Part shown: positions 8,317 through 18,720 of the stretch, piece after piece
How positions within the stretch are numbered: the first letter of the stretch is position 1
Layout of the letters: each line of letters starts with the position of its first letter
Origin: Syntrophomonadaceae bacterium
Lineage (GTDB): Bacteria > Bacillota > Syntrophomonadia > Syntrophomonadales > Syntrophomonadaceae
Reading direction: 5' to 3'
DNA length: 64,000 nucleotides
Assembly (NCBI GenBank): GCA_028706315.1
Contig: JAQWBP010000006.1
Location: forward strand, 36,064-100,063
Translations under genes and position numbers: made by a program
Notes under the pieces: generated by a model
Database searches by the model: none
What the model saw: only the letters and a program-made list of their open reading frames with translations
What the model was told of the DNA's origin: nothing

Positions 8317-9519
8317 ATGTCAAAAACTGTTGGGATAGGAATTACAGGTAGTATTGCTGCATATAAAATAGCTGATTTAGTAAGTAAGCTGAAAAAAGAT
8401 GGTGTAGATGTAATAGTTATTATGACCGAAGCAGCTACCCGGTTTATTTCTCCGTTAACTTTTAAGACCCTTACGGGCCGAGAAGTTTTAACAGATTTAT
8501 GGCAGGAATCACCGGAGTGGAAAGTCCAACATATAGGCATTGCAGAACAGCTTGATGCATTAGTAATAGCACCGGCGACTGCTAATTTTATCGCCAAAAT
8601 GGCGCATGGAATTGCTGATGATTTACTTTCAACTATAGTCCTGGCTAATACCTCTCCGATTTTAGTTGTTCCCGCGATGAATAACAACATGTATAAAAAC
8701 TTCATAGTTCAGGATAATATCAAGAAACTTATTCGTTATGGCTACAAATTTATGGATCCAACTAGCGGCCTTCTGGCCTGTGGGACCAGTGGACAAGGAA
8801 GACTTCCCGAGGTTGATGATATTCATGCGCAAATTACCAAATTACTTTTCCCCCAAAAGGATTTACTGGGTAAACGGTTGATGGTGAATGCAGGGACTAC
8901 ATGCGAAGATATAGATCCAGTAAGGTTTATCGCTAACCGTGCTACCGGGAAAATGGGATACCGCATTGCTGAAGAAGCTGTATCAAGAGGTGCAGATGTC
9001 ATCCTCGTTAGTGGTAATTCCACGATTGAGCCCCCGTCAGGAGTTAAATTTGAAACAGCCTGGAGTGCAGACGAAATGTGCCAGGTAATGCTTAAGTATC
9101 AACCAGCATGTGATATTATCATCGGTGCTGCTGCTGTAGGTGATTTTCAGATTACCGGAGTTGCAGGGCAAAAATTAAAAAAGGTTGCAAATCGTTCGGA
9201 CAAGCTGGTACTAGAATTTGTCGGGACTCCTGATATATTACAAGAACTTGGAAAAAGGAAGGCCAAAAATCAAATAATAGTAGGCTTTGCGGCTGAAACC
9301 GAAAATATTATAGAAAATGCTAAACTGAAATTAGAAAAGAAAAATCTTGATTTTATAGTCGCCAATGATGTAACTATGGAAGGTGCAGGATTTGCTACTG
9401 ATACTAATATAGTTACTATTATAACTAGAAATGGTGAAGTTCAATCTTTACCTAAAATGAGCAAAGAAGATGTTGCAGCTGCACTTCTGGATAAGGTGGT
9501 TGATTTGCTAAAGATATAA
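8317..9519 (+). CDS. coaBC: Bifunctional CoaBC: phosphopantothenoylcysteine synthetase/decarboxylase
   Basis: Makes 4'-phosphopantetheine for coenzyme A from 4'-phosphopantothenate and cysteine. The N-terminal half (about 1-185) is the flavin-dependent decarboxylase with ITGSIAAYK, the PAMNNNMY motif and the CGTSGQGRL lid. The C-terminal half is the CTP-dependent synthetase (AGTTCEDIDPVRFIANRATG and VGFAAET). Length 400 aa is typical. A clear AAGGAGGG ribosome site precedes the ATG. Confidence 0.95.
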   Translation: MSKTVGIGITGSIAAYKIADLVSKLKKDGVDVIVIMTEAATRFISPLTFKTLTGREVLTDLWQESPEWKVQHIGIAEQLDALVIAPATANFIAKMAHGIADDLLSTIVLANTSPILVVPAMNNNMYKNFIVQDNIKKLIRYGYKFMDPTSGLLACGTSGQGRLPEVDDIHAQITKLLFPQKDLLGKRLMVNAGTTCEDIDPVRFIANRATGKMGYRIAEEAVSRGADVILVSGNSTIEPPSGVKFETAWSADEMCQVMLKYQPACDIIIGAAAVGDFQITGVAGQKLKKVANRSDKLVLEFVGTPDILQELGKRKAKNQIIVGFAAETENIIENAKLKLEKKNLDFIVANDVTMEGAGFATDTNIVTIITRNGEVQSLPKMSKEDVAAALLDKVVDLLKI

Positions 9520-9538
9520 ATAACAGGGAGTGAAATAG

Positions 9539-10729
9539 ATGGCAAGAAGTTTATTTACTTCAGAATCAGTTACTGAAGGACATCCCGATAAAATCGCTGA
9601 TCAGATTTCCGATGCTATACTTGATGCAATTCTCGCACAAGACCCCTTTGGCAGGGTTGCAGCAGAAACAATGGTCACTACTGGGCTTATTCTGGTATCC
9701 GGGGAAATTACCACGAATTGTTATGTTGATATAACTAAGCTGGTACGCGCAACTATTAGAGAAATTGGATACACCTGTGCAAAGTATGGTTGTGATTGCG
9801 AAACATGTGCTGTTCTTACCTCACTTGATGAACAGTCAAGCGATATTGCCATGGGCGTTGACCAGGCTTATGAAATAAAAGAAGGTGCCGCAAGCGAAAA
9901 CGAGCTACAGGCAATCGGAGCTGGTGACCAGGGTATGATGTTTGGTTATGCCAGTAATGAAACAAGTGTATTAATGCCGATGCCGATTTACCTTGCCAAC
10001 AAAATGGCCAAGCGGTTAACTGATGTTCGTAAAAACGGGACACTTGATTTTTTAAGGCCTGATGGGAAAACCCAGGTTACTATTGAATATATAGATAACA
10101 AGCCGGTAAGAGTCGATACAGTTATAGTTTCAAGTCAGCATCATCCTGAAGTTGATAGAGAGACTTTAGAAAAGGGTATTATTGAAAACGTGATAAAACC
10201 AGTTATACCGCCAGGCATGCTGGATGAAAACACTAGTTACTACATAAACCCCACTGGGCGCTTTGTTATAGGCGGTCCTCAGGGTGATTGTGGCTTAACT
10301 GGTCGTAAGATTATAGTTGATACTTATGGAGGTATGGCTCGCCATGGTGGCGGGGCATTTTCTGGTAAAGATCCAACTAAAGTTGACCGTTCTGCAGCCT
10401 ATGCAGCCAGATATGTAGCCAAGAACGTTGTTGCTGCTGGTATTGCTGAGCGTTGTGAAGTGCAACTAGCATATGCTATCGGGGTAGCACAGCCTGTGTC
10501 GATACGAGTAGAAACATTTGGGACAGGTAAAATATCTGATGATAAAATTGCTCTTCTAATTAAGAAACACTTTGATTTATGTCCAGCTGCTATCATAAAG
10601 GGTCTCGATTTGAGGAGACCAATATATAAACGTACAGCAGCTTATGGACACTTTGGTCGCGAGGATGAGGATTTTACCTGGGAGAAAACTGATAAAGCAG
10701 ATATATTACGGACTCAAGCCGGATTATAA
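9539..10729 (+). CDS. metK: S-adenosylmethionine synthetase
   Basis: Makes S-adenosylmethionine from methionine and ATP. Signatures are [19 protein letters not shown] at the N-terminus (His15, Asp17), [12 protein letters not shown] and the P-loop-like [19 protein letters not shown]. Length 396 aa is normal. Unlike many Firmicutes there is no SAM riboswitch in front of it: it follows coaBC by 19 bases, while the window's SAM riboswitch is on metNIQ. A terminator follows. Confidence 0.96.
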   Translation: MARSLFTSESVTEGHPDKIADQISDAILDAILAQDPFGRVAAETMVTTGLILVSGEITTNCYVDITKLVRATIREIGYTCAKYGCDCETCAVLTSLDEQSSDIAMGVDQAYEIKEGAASENELQAIGAGDQGMMFGYASNETSVLMPMPIYLANKMAKRLTDVRKNGTLDFLRPDGKTQVTIEYIDNKPVRVDTVIVSSQHHPEVDRETLEKGIIENVIKPVIPPGMLDENTSYYINPTGRFVIGGPQGDCGLTGRKIIVDTYGGMARHGGGAFSGKDPTKVDRSAAYAARYVAKNVVAAGIAERCEVQLAYAIGVAQPVSIRVETFGTGKISDDKIALLIKKHFDLCPAAIIKGLDLRRPIYKRTAAYGHFGREDEDFTWEKTDKADILRTQAGL

Positions 10730-10758
10730 TATTGCAGAAATGTTTACGATTAGGCGAG

Positions 10759-10785
10759 AAAGGCGGGATTTTCCCGCCTTTGTTT
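10759..10785 (+). terminator. Intrinsic terminator after metK
   Basis: Ten-bp stem AAAGGCGGGA/TCCCGCCTTT with a three-base loop, followed by a T-rich stretch. It lies 30 bases past the metK stop and probably ends the yicC-metK unit. Confidence 0.8.
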
Positions 10786-10893
10786 ATCTGAGCAGCTGTT
10801 ATAAATTCTAATTAAACTGCTGCTTTTTAAGTTATCAATTTGTTGACGAGCATTTAACTTTTTTATTTAGTGATTCTCAGATGGAGGCATAAA

Positions 10894-13287
10894 ATGGACT
10901 GTGCAGATGTTTTGATTAACCTGCCGTTAATACAATTTGATACTGCTTATACTTATTTGGTGCCAGATAATCTGGCCGAAAAGATATCTTTTGGTAAAAG
11001 GGTACTAGTGCCGCTGGGTAGCCGGAATGTCGAAGGTTATGTGGTTAAGATACATAATTATCCTCCTGAGATTGGCGAGTTAAAACGTGTAGTTAAGGTA
11101 CTTGATGTATATCCTGTATTTAATGAGGAATTATTAGATCTTGCACAGTGGATTGCAGAACGGTATGTATGTCCGGTGTCTTTGGCCCTAAATGCTATGA
11201 TACCGCAAAATTTGCGTAAAAAACGATCGCAATGCGTTACTTCCTTAATATCCAGACAAGAAGGCGAGAAGTTATTGGCGCAGCAGGAGTATTCTGCTGA
11301 TTTTAAATTCTTCGAGCTGCTCTGGGAAAATGGTCAATTAAGCCTTAAAAAGGCTATTACCTGCTTAGATAAAGAACGGTTACAAGTGCTTAAAGATAAA
11401 GGGCTTGTATGTATTTCGGGAGTTTATGCGGGATACCGGCCTAGTAAAGCCGGCTATGCCTATGCCGTAGGCGATTTTAATGAGGAAAATCTGAAAGTAT
11501 TGCAGGCAAGAGCGCCAAAACAGGCGGAAGCAATGCAGTTAATTCTAAAAGCAAAAGAGATAGATAGATCATCTTTCGATAGATTATTTTCTGGCACGAG
11601 TATAAATGCGCTTTTGCGTAAAGGGTACCTGAAAATTGTTCGACAAAAAATAGCCTTGGATGGAATAAGTCATGTATTAAGCCGTGAACAGGAGCAAGCA
11701 TTAACAGCTATTACCTCTGCTCTTAATTCTAAATCCCAGGACGAATTTTTATTATATGGTGTTACTGGCAGTGGCAAAACAGAAGTCTATGTAAGGGCTG
11801 CCGAAAAAGCCATAGAAAATGGGGAAAAGATACTAGTTCTCGTTCCGGAAATTGCTCTTACCCGGCATCTGATTGAAATATTTTCCGCCAGAATAGAGAA
11901 TGTTGCGGTTTTACATAGTAATATGCTACCGGGAGAAAGGTATGATGAGTGGAAAAGAATAAAAGATGGTGAGGTTAATCTGGTACTGGGAACTAGATCT
12001 GCTGTTTTTGCACCTTTGCCTGACATCGGATTAATAATAATTGACGAAGAACAGGAAAATACCTATAAACAGGAAGAGTCTCCGCGTTACCATGCACGGG
12101 AGGTAGCACGCAAAAGGGCTGAATATCACTCTGCTGTTATAGTTTTAGGTAGTGCTACCCCTTCACTAGAGACCTATTATGATGCTAATAGAGGTAAGGC
12201 TACTATACTAACCCTTAAAAGCAGGGTAGGTGGGGCAAGGTTACCAGCAGTTATGGTTGAAGATATGAAAGATGCGTTTAAAAAAGGGCATCGGGGCATT
12301 CTCTCTCCGTTTCTAAAAGGAAAAATCCAGGATAATCTGGACAGGAAAGAACAGACCATACTGTTCATTAATCGTAGAGGCTATTCACCAATGACCTTAT
12401 GTAGAGAATGTGGTATTATTTCTGCATGTCCTAATTGTTCAGTAGGATTAACTTACCATAGAGATGTTAATAAGAATGTCTGTCATTATTGCAACTATCA
12501 GGCAGAGCTACCTACAGTATGTTCTAAATGTGGTAGTAGTGCTATTCAATTAATTGGCATAGGAACTCAGAAAGTGGAAGAAGAGGTAAGACACCTTTTT
12601 CCTTATGCGCGTATAGCAAGATTAGATCATGACAGCAGTAGGAAACGGGGCGCTCAAAAAGATATCCTTAATGGCATGAAACAAAAGAATATTGACGTAC
12701 TGGTGGGTACGCAAATGGTAGCCAAAGGGCTTGATTTCCCGGGTGTATCCCTGGTTGGTATAGTTGATGCTGATAGCATGCTTAATTTACCAGACTTTAG
12801 AGCTGCGGAAAGGACATTTCAACTAATTGTTCAGGCAGCTGGCCGGGCCGGGCGGGGTGACCTGCACGGCGAGGTAGTAATCCAAACTTATGATCCGGAT
12901 AACCCGGTTATTCAAATGGCATCCCAGCAGGATTACGATGGCTTTTATGCAGAAGAAATAAAGCTGCGGCTTATATTAAATTATCCGCCGTTTACCTGCA
13001 TTCTCCGTATAGTAACTGCTGCAGATCTTGACCAGAATGCCTTCGAATTGTCTAATACCATATCTCAGTATGTTAATGATATAATTGATGCCAAGGAAGA
13101 GGAGATAGTTATAATGGGCCCTGCACCGTGTCCAATACATAAATTACGCAATAGATTCCGGTATCAATTGATGGTTAAATGCAGTAATATATTACTATTA
13201 CAGAGTATAGGCAGGTATGTAATAGAGAAATTCAATTATAAAGATATTAAAATAGATGTAGATGTCAATCCAGCGATGACATGGTAA
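10894..13287 (+). CDS. priA: Primosomal replication restart helicase PriA
   Basis: A 3'-5' SF2 helicase that reloads the replisome at stalled forks; 797 aa. It shows the N-terminal 3'-DNA-binding domain, Walker A GVTGSGKTE, motif II, and an eight-cysteine zinc region (CREC, CPNC, CHYC, CSKC) inserted in the helicase core, then QMVAKGLDFP and QAAGRAGRG. Motif II reads IIDEEQEN, where PriA normally has DEEH; Gln replaces the box histidine. The ATG at 10894 follows ATGGAGGC; the in-frame GTG at 10870 lacks a site. It begins the priA-def-fmt cluster. Confidence 0.95.
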   Translation: MDCADVLINLPLIQFDTAYTYLVPDNLAEKISFGKRVLVPLGSRNVEGYVVKIHNYPPEIGELKRVVKVLDVYPVFNEELLDLAQWIAERYVCPVSLALNAMIPQNLRKKRSQCVTSLISRQEGEKLLAQQEYSADFKFFELLWENGQLSLKKAITCLDKERLQVLKDKGLVCISGVYAGYRPSKAGYAYAVGDFNEENLKVLQARAPKQAEAMQLILKAKEIDRSSFDRLFSGTSINALLRKGYLKIVRQKIALDGISHVLSREQEQALTAITSALNSKSQDEFLLYGVTGSGKTEVYVRAAEKAIENGEKILVLVPEIALTRHLIEIFSARIENVAVLHSNMLPGERYDEWKRIKDGEVNLVLGTRSAVFAPLPDIGLIIIDEEQENTYKQEESPRYHAREVARKRAEYHSAVIVLGSATPSLETYYDANRGKATILTLKSRVGGARLPAVMVEDMKDAFKKGHRGILSPFLKGKIQDNLDRKEQTILFINRRGYSPMTLCRECGIISACPNCSVGLTYHRDVNKNVCHYCNYQAELPTVCSKCGSSAIQLIGIGTQKVEEEVRHLFPYARIARLDHDSSRKRGAQKDILNGMKQKNIDVLVGTQMVAKGLDFPGVSLVGIVDADSMLNLPDFRAAERTFQLIVQAAGRAGRGDLHGEVVIQTYDPDNPVIQMASQQDYDGFYAEEIKLRLILNYPPFTCILRIVTAADLDQNAFELSNTISQYVNDIIDAKEEEIVIMGPAPCPIHKLRNRFRYQLMVKCSNILLLQSIGRYVIEKFNYKDIKIDVDVNPAMTW

Positions 13288-13298
13288 GGAGGATATAG

Positions 13299-13754
13299 AT
13301 GGCTATTTACCAAGTAGTTACATTACCCGATGGAATTCTCAGAGATAAGGCTATACCGGTAAAAAATATTAATACTGGTGTATTAAGGTTACTCGATAAT
13401 ATGAAAGATACTATGTATGAATACGATGGCATTGGTCTTGCAGCCCCTCAGATCGGGGTATTACGGCGGGTAGTAGTTATTGATATCGGGGATGATTTGC
13501 TGGAGTTAATTAATCCAGAAATAATAAAGCGCGAAGGTGAACAGAATGGCAGTGAAGGGTGTTTAAGTCTACCTGGGATTGTCGGGCTAGTTAATAGAGC
13601 GGAAAAAGTTACCGTTACGGCCCTGGACAGGAATGGAGAAGAAATTAGTTTAGAAGGTTCCGGACTACTTGCCCGGGCATTACAACATGAAATAGATCAT
13701 CTCGATGGTATACTTTTTATAGACAAAGCCAGCGAAACTAAAAAGGTTAAGTAG
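13299..13754 (+). CDS. def: Peptide deformylase
   Basis: Removes the formyl group from the N-terminal methionine of nascent proteins. The three catalytic motifs are present: [10 protein letters not shown] (44-53), EGCLSLPG with Cys88, and HEIDH with His130, Glu131 and His134, which bind the metal and activate water. Length 151 aa is normal. It lies 11 bases after priA and before fmt, which adds the formyl group, the usual pairing. Confidence 0.95.
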   Translation: MAIYQVVTLPDGILRDKAIPVKNINTGVLRLLDNMKDTMYEYDGIGLAAPQIGVLRRVVVIDIGDDLLELINPEIIKREGEQNGSEGCLSLPGIVGLVNRAEKVTVTALDRNGEEISLEGSGLLARALQHEIDHLDGILFIDKASETKKVK

Positions 13755-13813
13755 TAAGAAAATATATTATAATATCTGCTAAAGATATTTATAAAGTTTT
13801 AGGTAGGGATAAT

Positions 13814-14755
13814 ATGAAGATCATATTTATGGGTACATCGGAATTTGCTGTACCATCTTTAACCAAATTGATTAACTCAGGACATAACTTAATAGAAATA
13901 ATCAGCCAACCGGATCGGCCGAAAGGGAGAGGCAAAAAGATTTTACCAACACCGGTAAAAAAAGTTGCTCTCGATTATAATCTACCAGTATATCAGCCAG
14001 TAAAGATAAAACATCCTGATGCCGTAAAACATATATGCAGCCTGGATGTTGATTGTATCGTAGTAGCATCTTACGGGCAGATTATTCCGGCTGAAATTCT
14101 TAACCTTCCTCGATTTGGCTGCATCAATGTTCATGCGTCGTTGTTACCAGAGTTCAGAGGTGCAGCACCAATACAAAGAGCTATAATGGCAGGTAAAAAA
14201 GTTACTGGGATTACCACCATGTATATGGATGAAGGCCTGGATACTGGCGATATAATAATGCAAAAAGAGATTAGTATTGAAGATGATATGGATCATGGCA
14301 CCTTAGAATCCGTCCTGGCCGAAAGTGGAGCAGATTTATTGCTCGATACATTAAAAGCCCTGGAGAATGGTTCTGCGGTTCGGATACCACAGGACAACTC
14401 TAAAGCTAGCTATGCCCAAATGATAACTAGGGATGATGAGATTATTAGCTGGTCCCATTCAGCTGAAACTGTGCATAATACCATAAGGGCATTATGCCCC
14501 AAGCCGGGAGCTTATACTACTATTGCCGAGAATAAAATTAAAATATTCAAAAGTAGAGTAGTTAATACTAACGGAAATGGGGTGGTTGGTCAAATTAATA
14601 GTCTTACTAGTGAAGGGTTTGTTGTGCAAACCGGGGCAGGACTCCTGGAAATACTGGAAATACAAAAAGCGGGAAAAAAACGCATGTCTTCCAGTGATTT
14701 TCTCAAAGGGTTTAAGCTAGAGCCGGGGACTCTTATTGGGGATCAGGGGATATAA
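13814..14755 (+). CDS. fmt: Methionyl-tRNA formyltransferase
   Basis: Formylates initiator Met-tRNA using 10-formyltetrahydrofolate. The N-terminal formyltransferase domain carries MGTSEFAVPSL, the catalytic motif HASLLPEFRGAAPIQ and DEGLDTGDI; a C-terminal OB-like domain follows. Length 313 aa is typical. It follows def by 59 bases, and the next gene starts immediately after its stop. Confidence 0.95.
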   Translation: MKIIFMGTSEFAVPSLTKLINSGHNLIEIISQPDRPKGRGKKILPTPVKKVALDYNLPVYQPVKIKHPDAVKHICSLDVDCIVVASYGQIIPAEILNLPRFGCINVHASLLPEFRGAAPIQRAIMAGKKVTGITTMYMDEGLDTGDIIMQKEISIEDDMDHGTLESVLAESGADLLLDTLKALENGSAVRIPQDNSKASYAQMITRDDEIISWSHSAETVHNTIRALCPKPGAYTTIAENKIKIFKSRVVNTNGNGVVGQINSLTSEGFVVQTGAGLLEILEIQKAGKKRMSSSDFLKGFKLEPGTLIGDQGI

Positions 14756-14756
14756 T

Positions 14757-15509
14757 TTGGAAACTAAGAAGCGTATTTATGTAGGATTACTAGCAGTAAG
14801 CCTTTTATCAATAATGTTTTTAGTCGGTGCCATATGGTACTTGATTGCTAATCGGCATATTATTGTCAGTCAGGTATTATTAATAACTATAGCAGTTGTA
14901 GTAGCAATAATATTACTTATACTAGGAATAGGAATTATTGCCATAATCCTTATGATTATAAGATCCAGATCAATTCCTTCATTAGAAAATATTATGCAAC
15001 TGGCCAATGAGCTACTTTTTCCGCTCACAATATGGGCAGGGAAAGTAATGGGTATTGAAAAAGAACAAATTTTAAAATCATTTGTTTCCGTCAATAATTA
15101 TCTGGTAAAATCTAAGGAAATATTTGTACCTGGTAAAGAAGTTATGATATTATTACCACATTGTCTGCAGAATTCAGAATGTCCGCATAAAATAACGGTT
15201 GATATAAACAATTGTAAAGAATGCGGTAAATGCAAAATATGTGACTTAAAAAAAATGGCAGAAAAATATAACGTAACCATAAAAGTAGCTACAGGTGGCA
15301 CATTGGCTCGAAAATATATCGAGGAAAATCATCCTCGGGCAGTTATAGCCATTGCTTGCGAAAGAGATTTATCATCGGGCATTCAGGATGCGACTGGCAT
15401 GCCAGTACTAGGGGTTTTAAATTGCAGACCTAACGGGCCGTGTTTTAACACAGATGTCAACCTGGAGCAGGTTGAAACAGCTTTAAAGACTTTTTGTAAA
15501 GGAGGCTAA
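14757..15509 (+). CDS. DUF116 membrane protein with cysteine-rich domain
   Basis: Two N-terminal transmembrane segments (about residues 8-32 and 40-65) are followed by a cytoplasmic DUF116 domain that begins LLPHCLQNSECPHK and contains CKECGKCKICDL and LNCRPNGPC. The cysteine spacing suggests metal or Fe-S binding, but no function is established for the family. It sits in its usual clostridial place between fmt and the yugP-like peptidase. I prefer the TTG at 14757, which follows AGGGGA and starts one base after the fmt stop, over an in-frame TTG at 14736 inside fmt. Confidence 0.8.
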   Translation: METKKRIYVGLLAVSLLSIMFLVGAIWYLIANRHIIVSQVLLITIAVVVAIILLILGIGIIAIILMIIRSRSIPSLENIMQLANELLFPLTIWAGKVMGIEKEQILKSFVSVNNYLVKSKEIFVPGKEVMILLPHCLQNSECPHKITVDINNCKECGKCKICDLKKMAEKYNVTIKVATGGTLARKYIEENHPRAVIAIACERDLSSGIQDATGMPVLGVLNCRPNGPCFNTDVNLEQVETALKTFCKGG

Positions 15510-15514
15510 GCATT

Positions 15515-16192
15515 ATGGGATATCTGATAATTATACTTCCGGCTTTAATTTTATCTATATATGCTCAATTTAAGGTAAAAGCAACGTTCGAAAAGTATTC
15601 AAAGGTTCGCTCAAACCGCGGAATAACTGGCGCAGATGTAGCTAGCACGATTTTAAGAAGAAATGGTATGGGAGGAAAAGTAGGCATAGAATCTGTTAAG
15701 GGAAAATTATCCGACCACTATGATCCAATGGCAAAAACCGTAAGGCTTTCCGAAACAGTTTACGGGCAGAATTCTATCGCTGCTATAGGGGTAGCCGCCC
15801 ATGAAACTGGTCACGCGATACAGCATAATCAGGCCTATGGTCCTCTAGAGTTAAGACATCGAATAGTACCAGTAGCAAACTTTGCATCATCAGCTTCTTT
15901 TCCTATCCTTTTACTTGGCTTTTTTATGCAGAGTATGAATCTGGTAATGGTAGGCATAATTTTATTTTCCGCCGTGGTAGTTTTTCATCTGGTAACATTA
16001 CCAGTAGAACTAAACGCTTCGCGCAGGGCCATAGTCCAGTTAAGTGAAGCCGGGCTAGTTGCTAACGATGAAATTCCTATGGTAAAAAAAGTTCTCGGAG
16101 CTGCAGCGTTAACTTATCTGGCTGCTGCACTTACAGCAGTTGCTAACCTGTTATATTACCTTTTGATATTTATGGGAGGTAGCGATAATTAA
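15515..16192 (+). CDS. Membrane zinc metallopeptidase, YugP-like
   Basis: A 225-aa integral membrane protein with the zinc-peptidase motif AAHETGHAIQH (His96, Glu97, His100). There is an N-terminal membrane segment, and three further hydrophobic segments follow the active site. The family (Zn_peptidase_2, Bacillus YugP) is predicted to act on membrane or envelope proteins; substrates are not known from sequence. It starts five bases after the DUF116 gene with a GGAGG site and belongs to the fmt-rsmB operon. Confidence 0.88.
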   Translation: MGYLIIILPALILSIYAQFKVKATFEKYSKVRSNRGITGADVASTILRRNGMGGKVGIESVKGKLSDHYDPMAKTVRLSETVYGQNSIAAIGVAAHETGHAIQHNQAYGPLELRHRIVPVANFASSASFPILLLGFFMQSMNLVMVGIILFSAVVVFHLVTLPVELNASRRAIVQLSEAGLVANDEIPMVKKVLGAAALTYLAAALTAVANLLYYLLIFMGGSDN

Positions 16193-16224
16193 TACACTAA
16201 AAGCATTTACACGAGGGCCAGTCA

Positions 16225-17601
16225 ATGGGTAAGGACCAGGTCAACAGCACAAGTAAAGTTAGAATAGCTGCAGTAAAAATAGTCTACGATGTTAACGAAA
16301 ACGGGGCTTATACTAATTTAGCCCTGGATAAGTACCTGAGAAATTCTTTGCTGATTGCTAATGACCGGAGTTTATTAACCGAAATAGTTAATGGAACTAT
16401 TCGCATGATGAAGCACCTGGACTGGGTGCTTAATCATTTTTTACGCACCAAAATCAACCGACAGAATAAATGGTTGAGAAATATCTTGCGGGTATCACTT
16501 TATCAAATACTATTTATGGATGGAGTACCTGATTACGCTGCGGTCAATGAGGGAGTAACAATGACACGCAAAATGGTTGGTAAGGAACTGGCCGGAGTAG
16601 TGAATGGGGTATTAAGAAATATTATAAGGAATAAAGAGAAAATTGAATTTCCGCCTAAAGATAACCTGGTAAAATATTTTTCAGTATACTATTCTCATCC
16701 TGAATGGATAGTAGAATATCTCCTCAACCTTTATGGACCCGAGGAAACCATGCAAATTCTTACTTACAATAACCAACCTCCGGATGTCCAGATACGGACT
16801 AATATTTTAGCAGGAACCCGGGAGGAACTGGTAGAAAAATTAGAGGCAGAAAACGTAATATGTAAAACGAGCCACGTTAATCCCTGGGGGATTCGCATTA
16901 AGTCACCTAAGCCTGTAGGGGAACTTCATGCATATAATGAAGGTCGTTTTTATGTCCAGAATAGTGCGTCTATGCTGGCTGCGCCTCTCCTTCATCCTGA
17001 GGAGGGTAGCATAGTATATGACCTTTGCAGTGGTGTAGGAGGTAAGACTACGCACTTGGCCGAATATATGCATAATAAAGGCCGGATATTAGCTTTAGAT
17101 TTATATAGCCAAAAAGCTGAATTGCTAAAGAGTAACTGTTTGCGACTGGGAATCACTATGGTCGAAAGCTTTAGTCAGGATGTTTTAGAAATTGATCAGA
17201 ACATGCCCCTAGCCCAGAGCGTTTTGCTTGATGCTCCGTGCTCGGGCCTGGGAGTCTTAAATCGCCGCTCTGATTCACGGTGGAGAAAATTGCCCGACGA
17301 AATAACCATATTGCAGCAACTGCAGGAAAAATTAATCCATAAAGCAGGAGACCTTGTTGGAGAAGGTGGATTACTTTTATATTCAACTTGTACAGTCGCT
17401 AAGGGAGAAAACGAGGATATCGTTAAAAATTTTATGGCTAATAGTAGTTTTCAGTTAGAGAACATTGTACAATATATTCCTTTCTTTCCATTTGATCAGG
17501 AGGATCGCAAGACAGCAGAAAGTGGTATGTTAACTATAAAACCTGGTAAATATGGAACAGATGGTATGTTTTACGCGTTAATGAGGAGGAAATATTCATA
17601 A
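16225..17601 (+). CDS. rsmB: 16S rRNA (cytosine-967-C5)-methyltransferase
   Basis: Methylates C967 of 16S rRNA using S-adenosylmethionine. The N-terminal NusB-like RNA-binding domain (about 8-140) is followed by a Rossmann methyltransferase domain with the SAM motif DLCSGVGGKTTH, the catalytic-site motif DAPCSGLG and STCT with the second cysteine. Length 458 aa is normal. The gene begins 32 bases after the peptidase gene and is directly followed by rlmN, the common Firmicutes order. Confidence 0.93.
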   Translation: MGKDQVNSTSKVRIAAVKIVYDVNENGAYTNLALDKYLRNSLLIANDRSLLTEIVNGTIRMMKHLDWVLNHFLRTKINRQNKWLRNILRVSLYQILFMDGVPDYAAVNEGVTMTRKMVGKELAGVVNGVLRNIIRNKEKIEFPPKDNLVKYFSVYYSHPEWIVEYLLNLYGPEETMQILTYNNQPPDVQIRTNILAGTREELVEKLEAENVICKTSHVNPWGIRIKSPKPVGELHAYNEGRFYVQNSASMLAAPLLHPEEGSIVYDLCSGVGGKTTHLAEYMHNKGRILALDLYSQKAELLKSNCLRLGITMVESFSQDVLEIDQNMPLAQSVLLDAPCSGLGVLNRRSDSRWRKLPDEITILQQLQEKLIHKAGDLVGEGGLLLYSTCTVAKGENEDIVKNFMANSSFQLENIVQYIPFFPFDQEDRKTAESGMLTIKPGKYGTDGMFYALMRRKYS

Positions 17602-17606
17602 TTAAT

Positions 17607-18680
17607 ATGAACGCTCAAATTAAAACTGAACTTCTGGGCATGAATATGCAGGAACTGGAAGAATATATGGCATCAATGGGTGAACCGCGGTTTAGGAGTA
17701 GACAGATTCATAAATGGATATATCAAAAAGAAGTTAACTCATTTTATGATATGAGTGACTTACCCAGGGAACTCAGGCAGAAGTTGGATGAAAAAGCTCA
17801 AATATCGATTCCACGGGTTTTAAAGCAAAGAGTATCTGTTGATGGAACCCGAAAATTTTTAATGGAACTTGAGGATAAAAAGAGAATTGAAACAGTTCTG
17901 ATTCCTCAGAGCAAAGATAAAAACACTAGATACACATTATGTGTTTCAACTCAGGTGGGCTGTCCAATAGGTTGTGCTTTCTGTGCTACTGGAGTGTCAG
18001 GTTTTCAAAGAAACCTCAAGTATTATGAAATAGTAGGGGAATATCTGGGTGCGAAAAGAGAATTGGAGAAAAAAGTAAAAGCCGAAGATAACGCATTAAT
18101 TGCTAATGTAGTTTACATGGGTATGGGTGAGCCTATGCTCAATTATGAAGATGTGATAAAATCAATTCGTATTTTAAATGACTCTATTGGTATAAACTTA
18201 GGGCAAAGGCATATTACCATTTCGACTTCCGGTGATATTGGGGGTATTAATAAGCTAACCCGGGAGGATTTGCAGGTAACTCTCGCAATTTCGCTGCATG
18301 CCTGCAATGACGAGACACGAAACGATTTGATTCCCTTAAATCGTAAGTACCCGATTAGTGAATTAATGGAGGCAATTAATAATTACATTCTAGAAACAAA
18401 TCGCAGGGTTACTTTTGAATATATTATGCTTGATAACATAAATGTAAGCAGGGCTGATGCAGATGATATGATAAAGCTCATCAAACCTGTTCTAGCCAAT
18501 GTAAACCTGATTCCTTATAATGAGGTGGAAGGGTTAATATACAAAAAACCGTCAGACAAAACTATTATGCAATTTTATAACTGGCTGGTTAACGGTGGAC
18601 TTAATGTAACTATTAGAGAGGAAAAAGGTAGTGATATCGAGGCTGCCTGTGGACAATTGCGTGCCAAACGTGAACGTTAG
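17607..18680 (+). CDS. rlmN: Dual-specificity 23S rRNA/tRNA adenine-C2 methyltransferase
   Basis: A radical SAM enzyme that methylates C2 of A2503 in 23S rRNA and A37 in some tRNAs. The radical SAM cluster motif is CPIGCAFC (Cys119, Cys123, Cys126). Cys112 and Cys348 match the pair used in the methyl-cysteine mechanism. Length 357 aa is typical. The best ribosome site, GAGGAGG (17583-17589), lies inside the end of rsmB, about 17 bases before the ATG, which is long; no closer ATG, GTG or TTG exists. Confidence 0.94.
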   Translation: MNAQIKTELLGMNMQELEEYMASMGEPRFRSRQIHKWIYQKEVNSFYDMSDLPRELRQKLDEKAQISIPRVLKQRVSVDGTRKFLMELEDKKRIETVLIPQSKDKNTRYTLCVSTQVGCPIGCAFCATGVSGFQRNLKYYEIVGEYLGAKRELEKKVKAEDNALIANVVYMGMGEPMLNYEDVIKSIRILNDSIGINLGQRHITISTSGDIGGINKLTREDLQVTLAISLHACNDETRNDLIPLNRKYPISELMEAINNYILETNRRVTFEYIMLDNINVSRADADDMIKLIKPVLANVNLIPYNEVEGLIYKKPSDKTIMQFYNWLVNGGLNVTIREEKGSDIEAACGQLRAKRER

Positions 18681-18720
18681 TATACCTGAATCTACCATAT
18701 GTAAAATTGAGGTGTAAATT

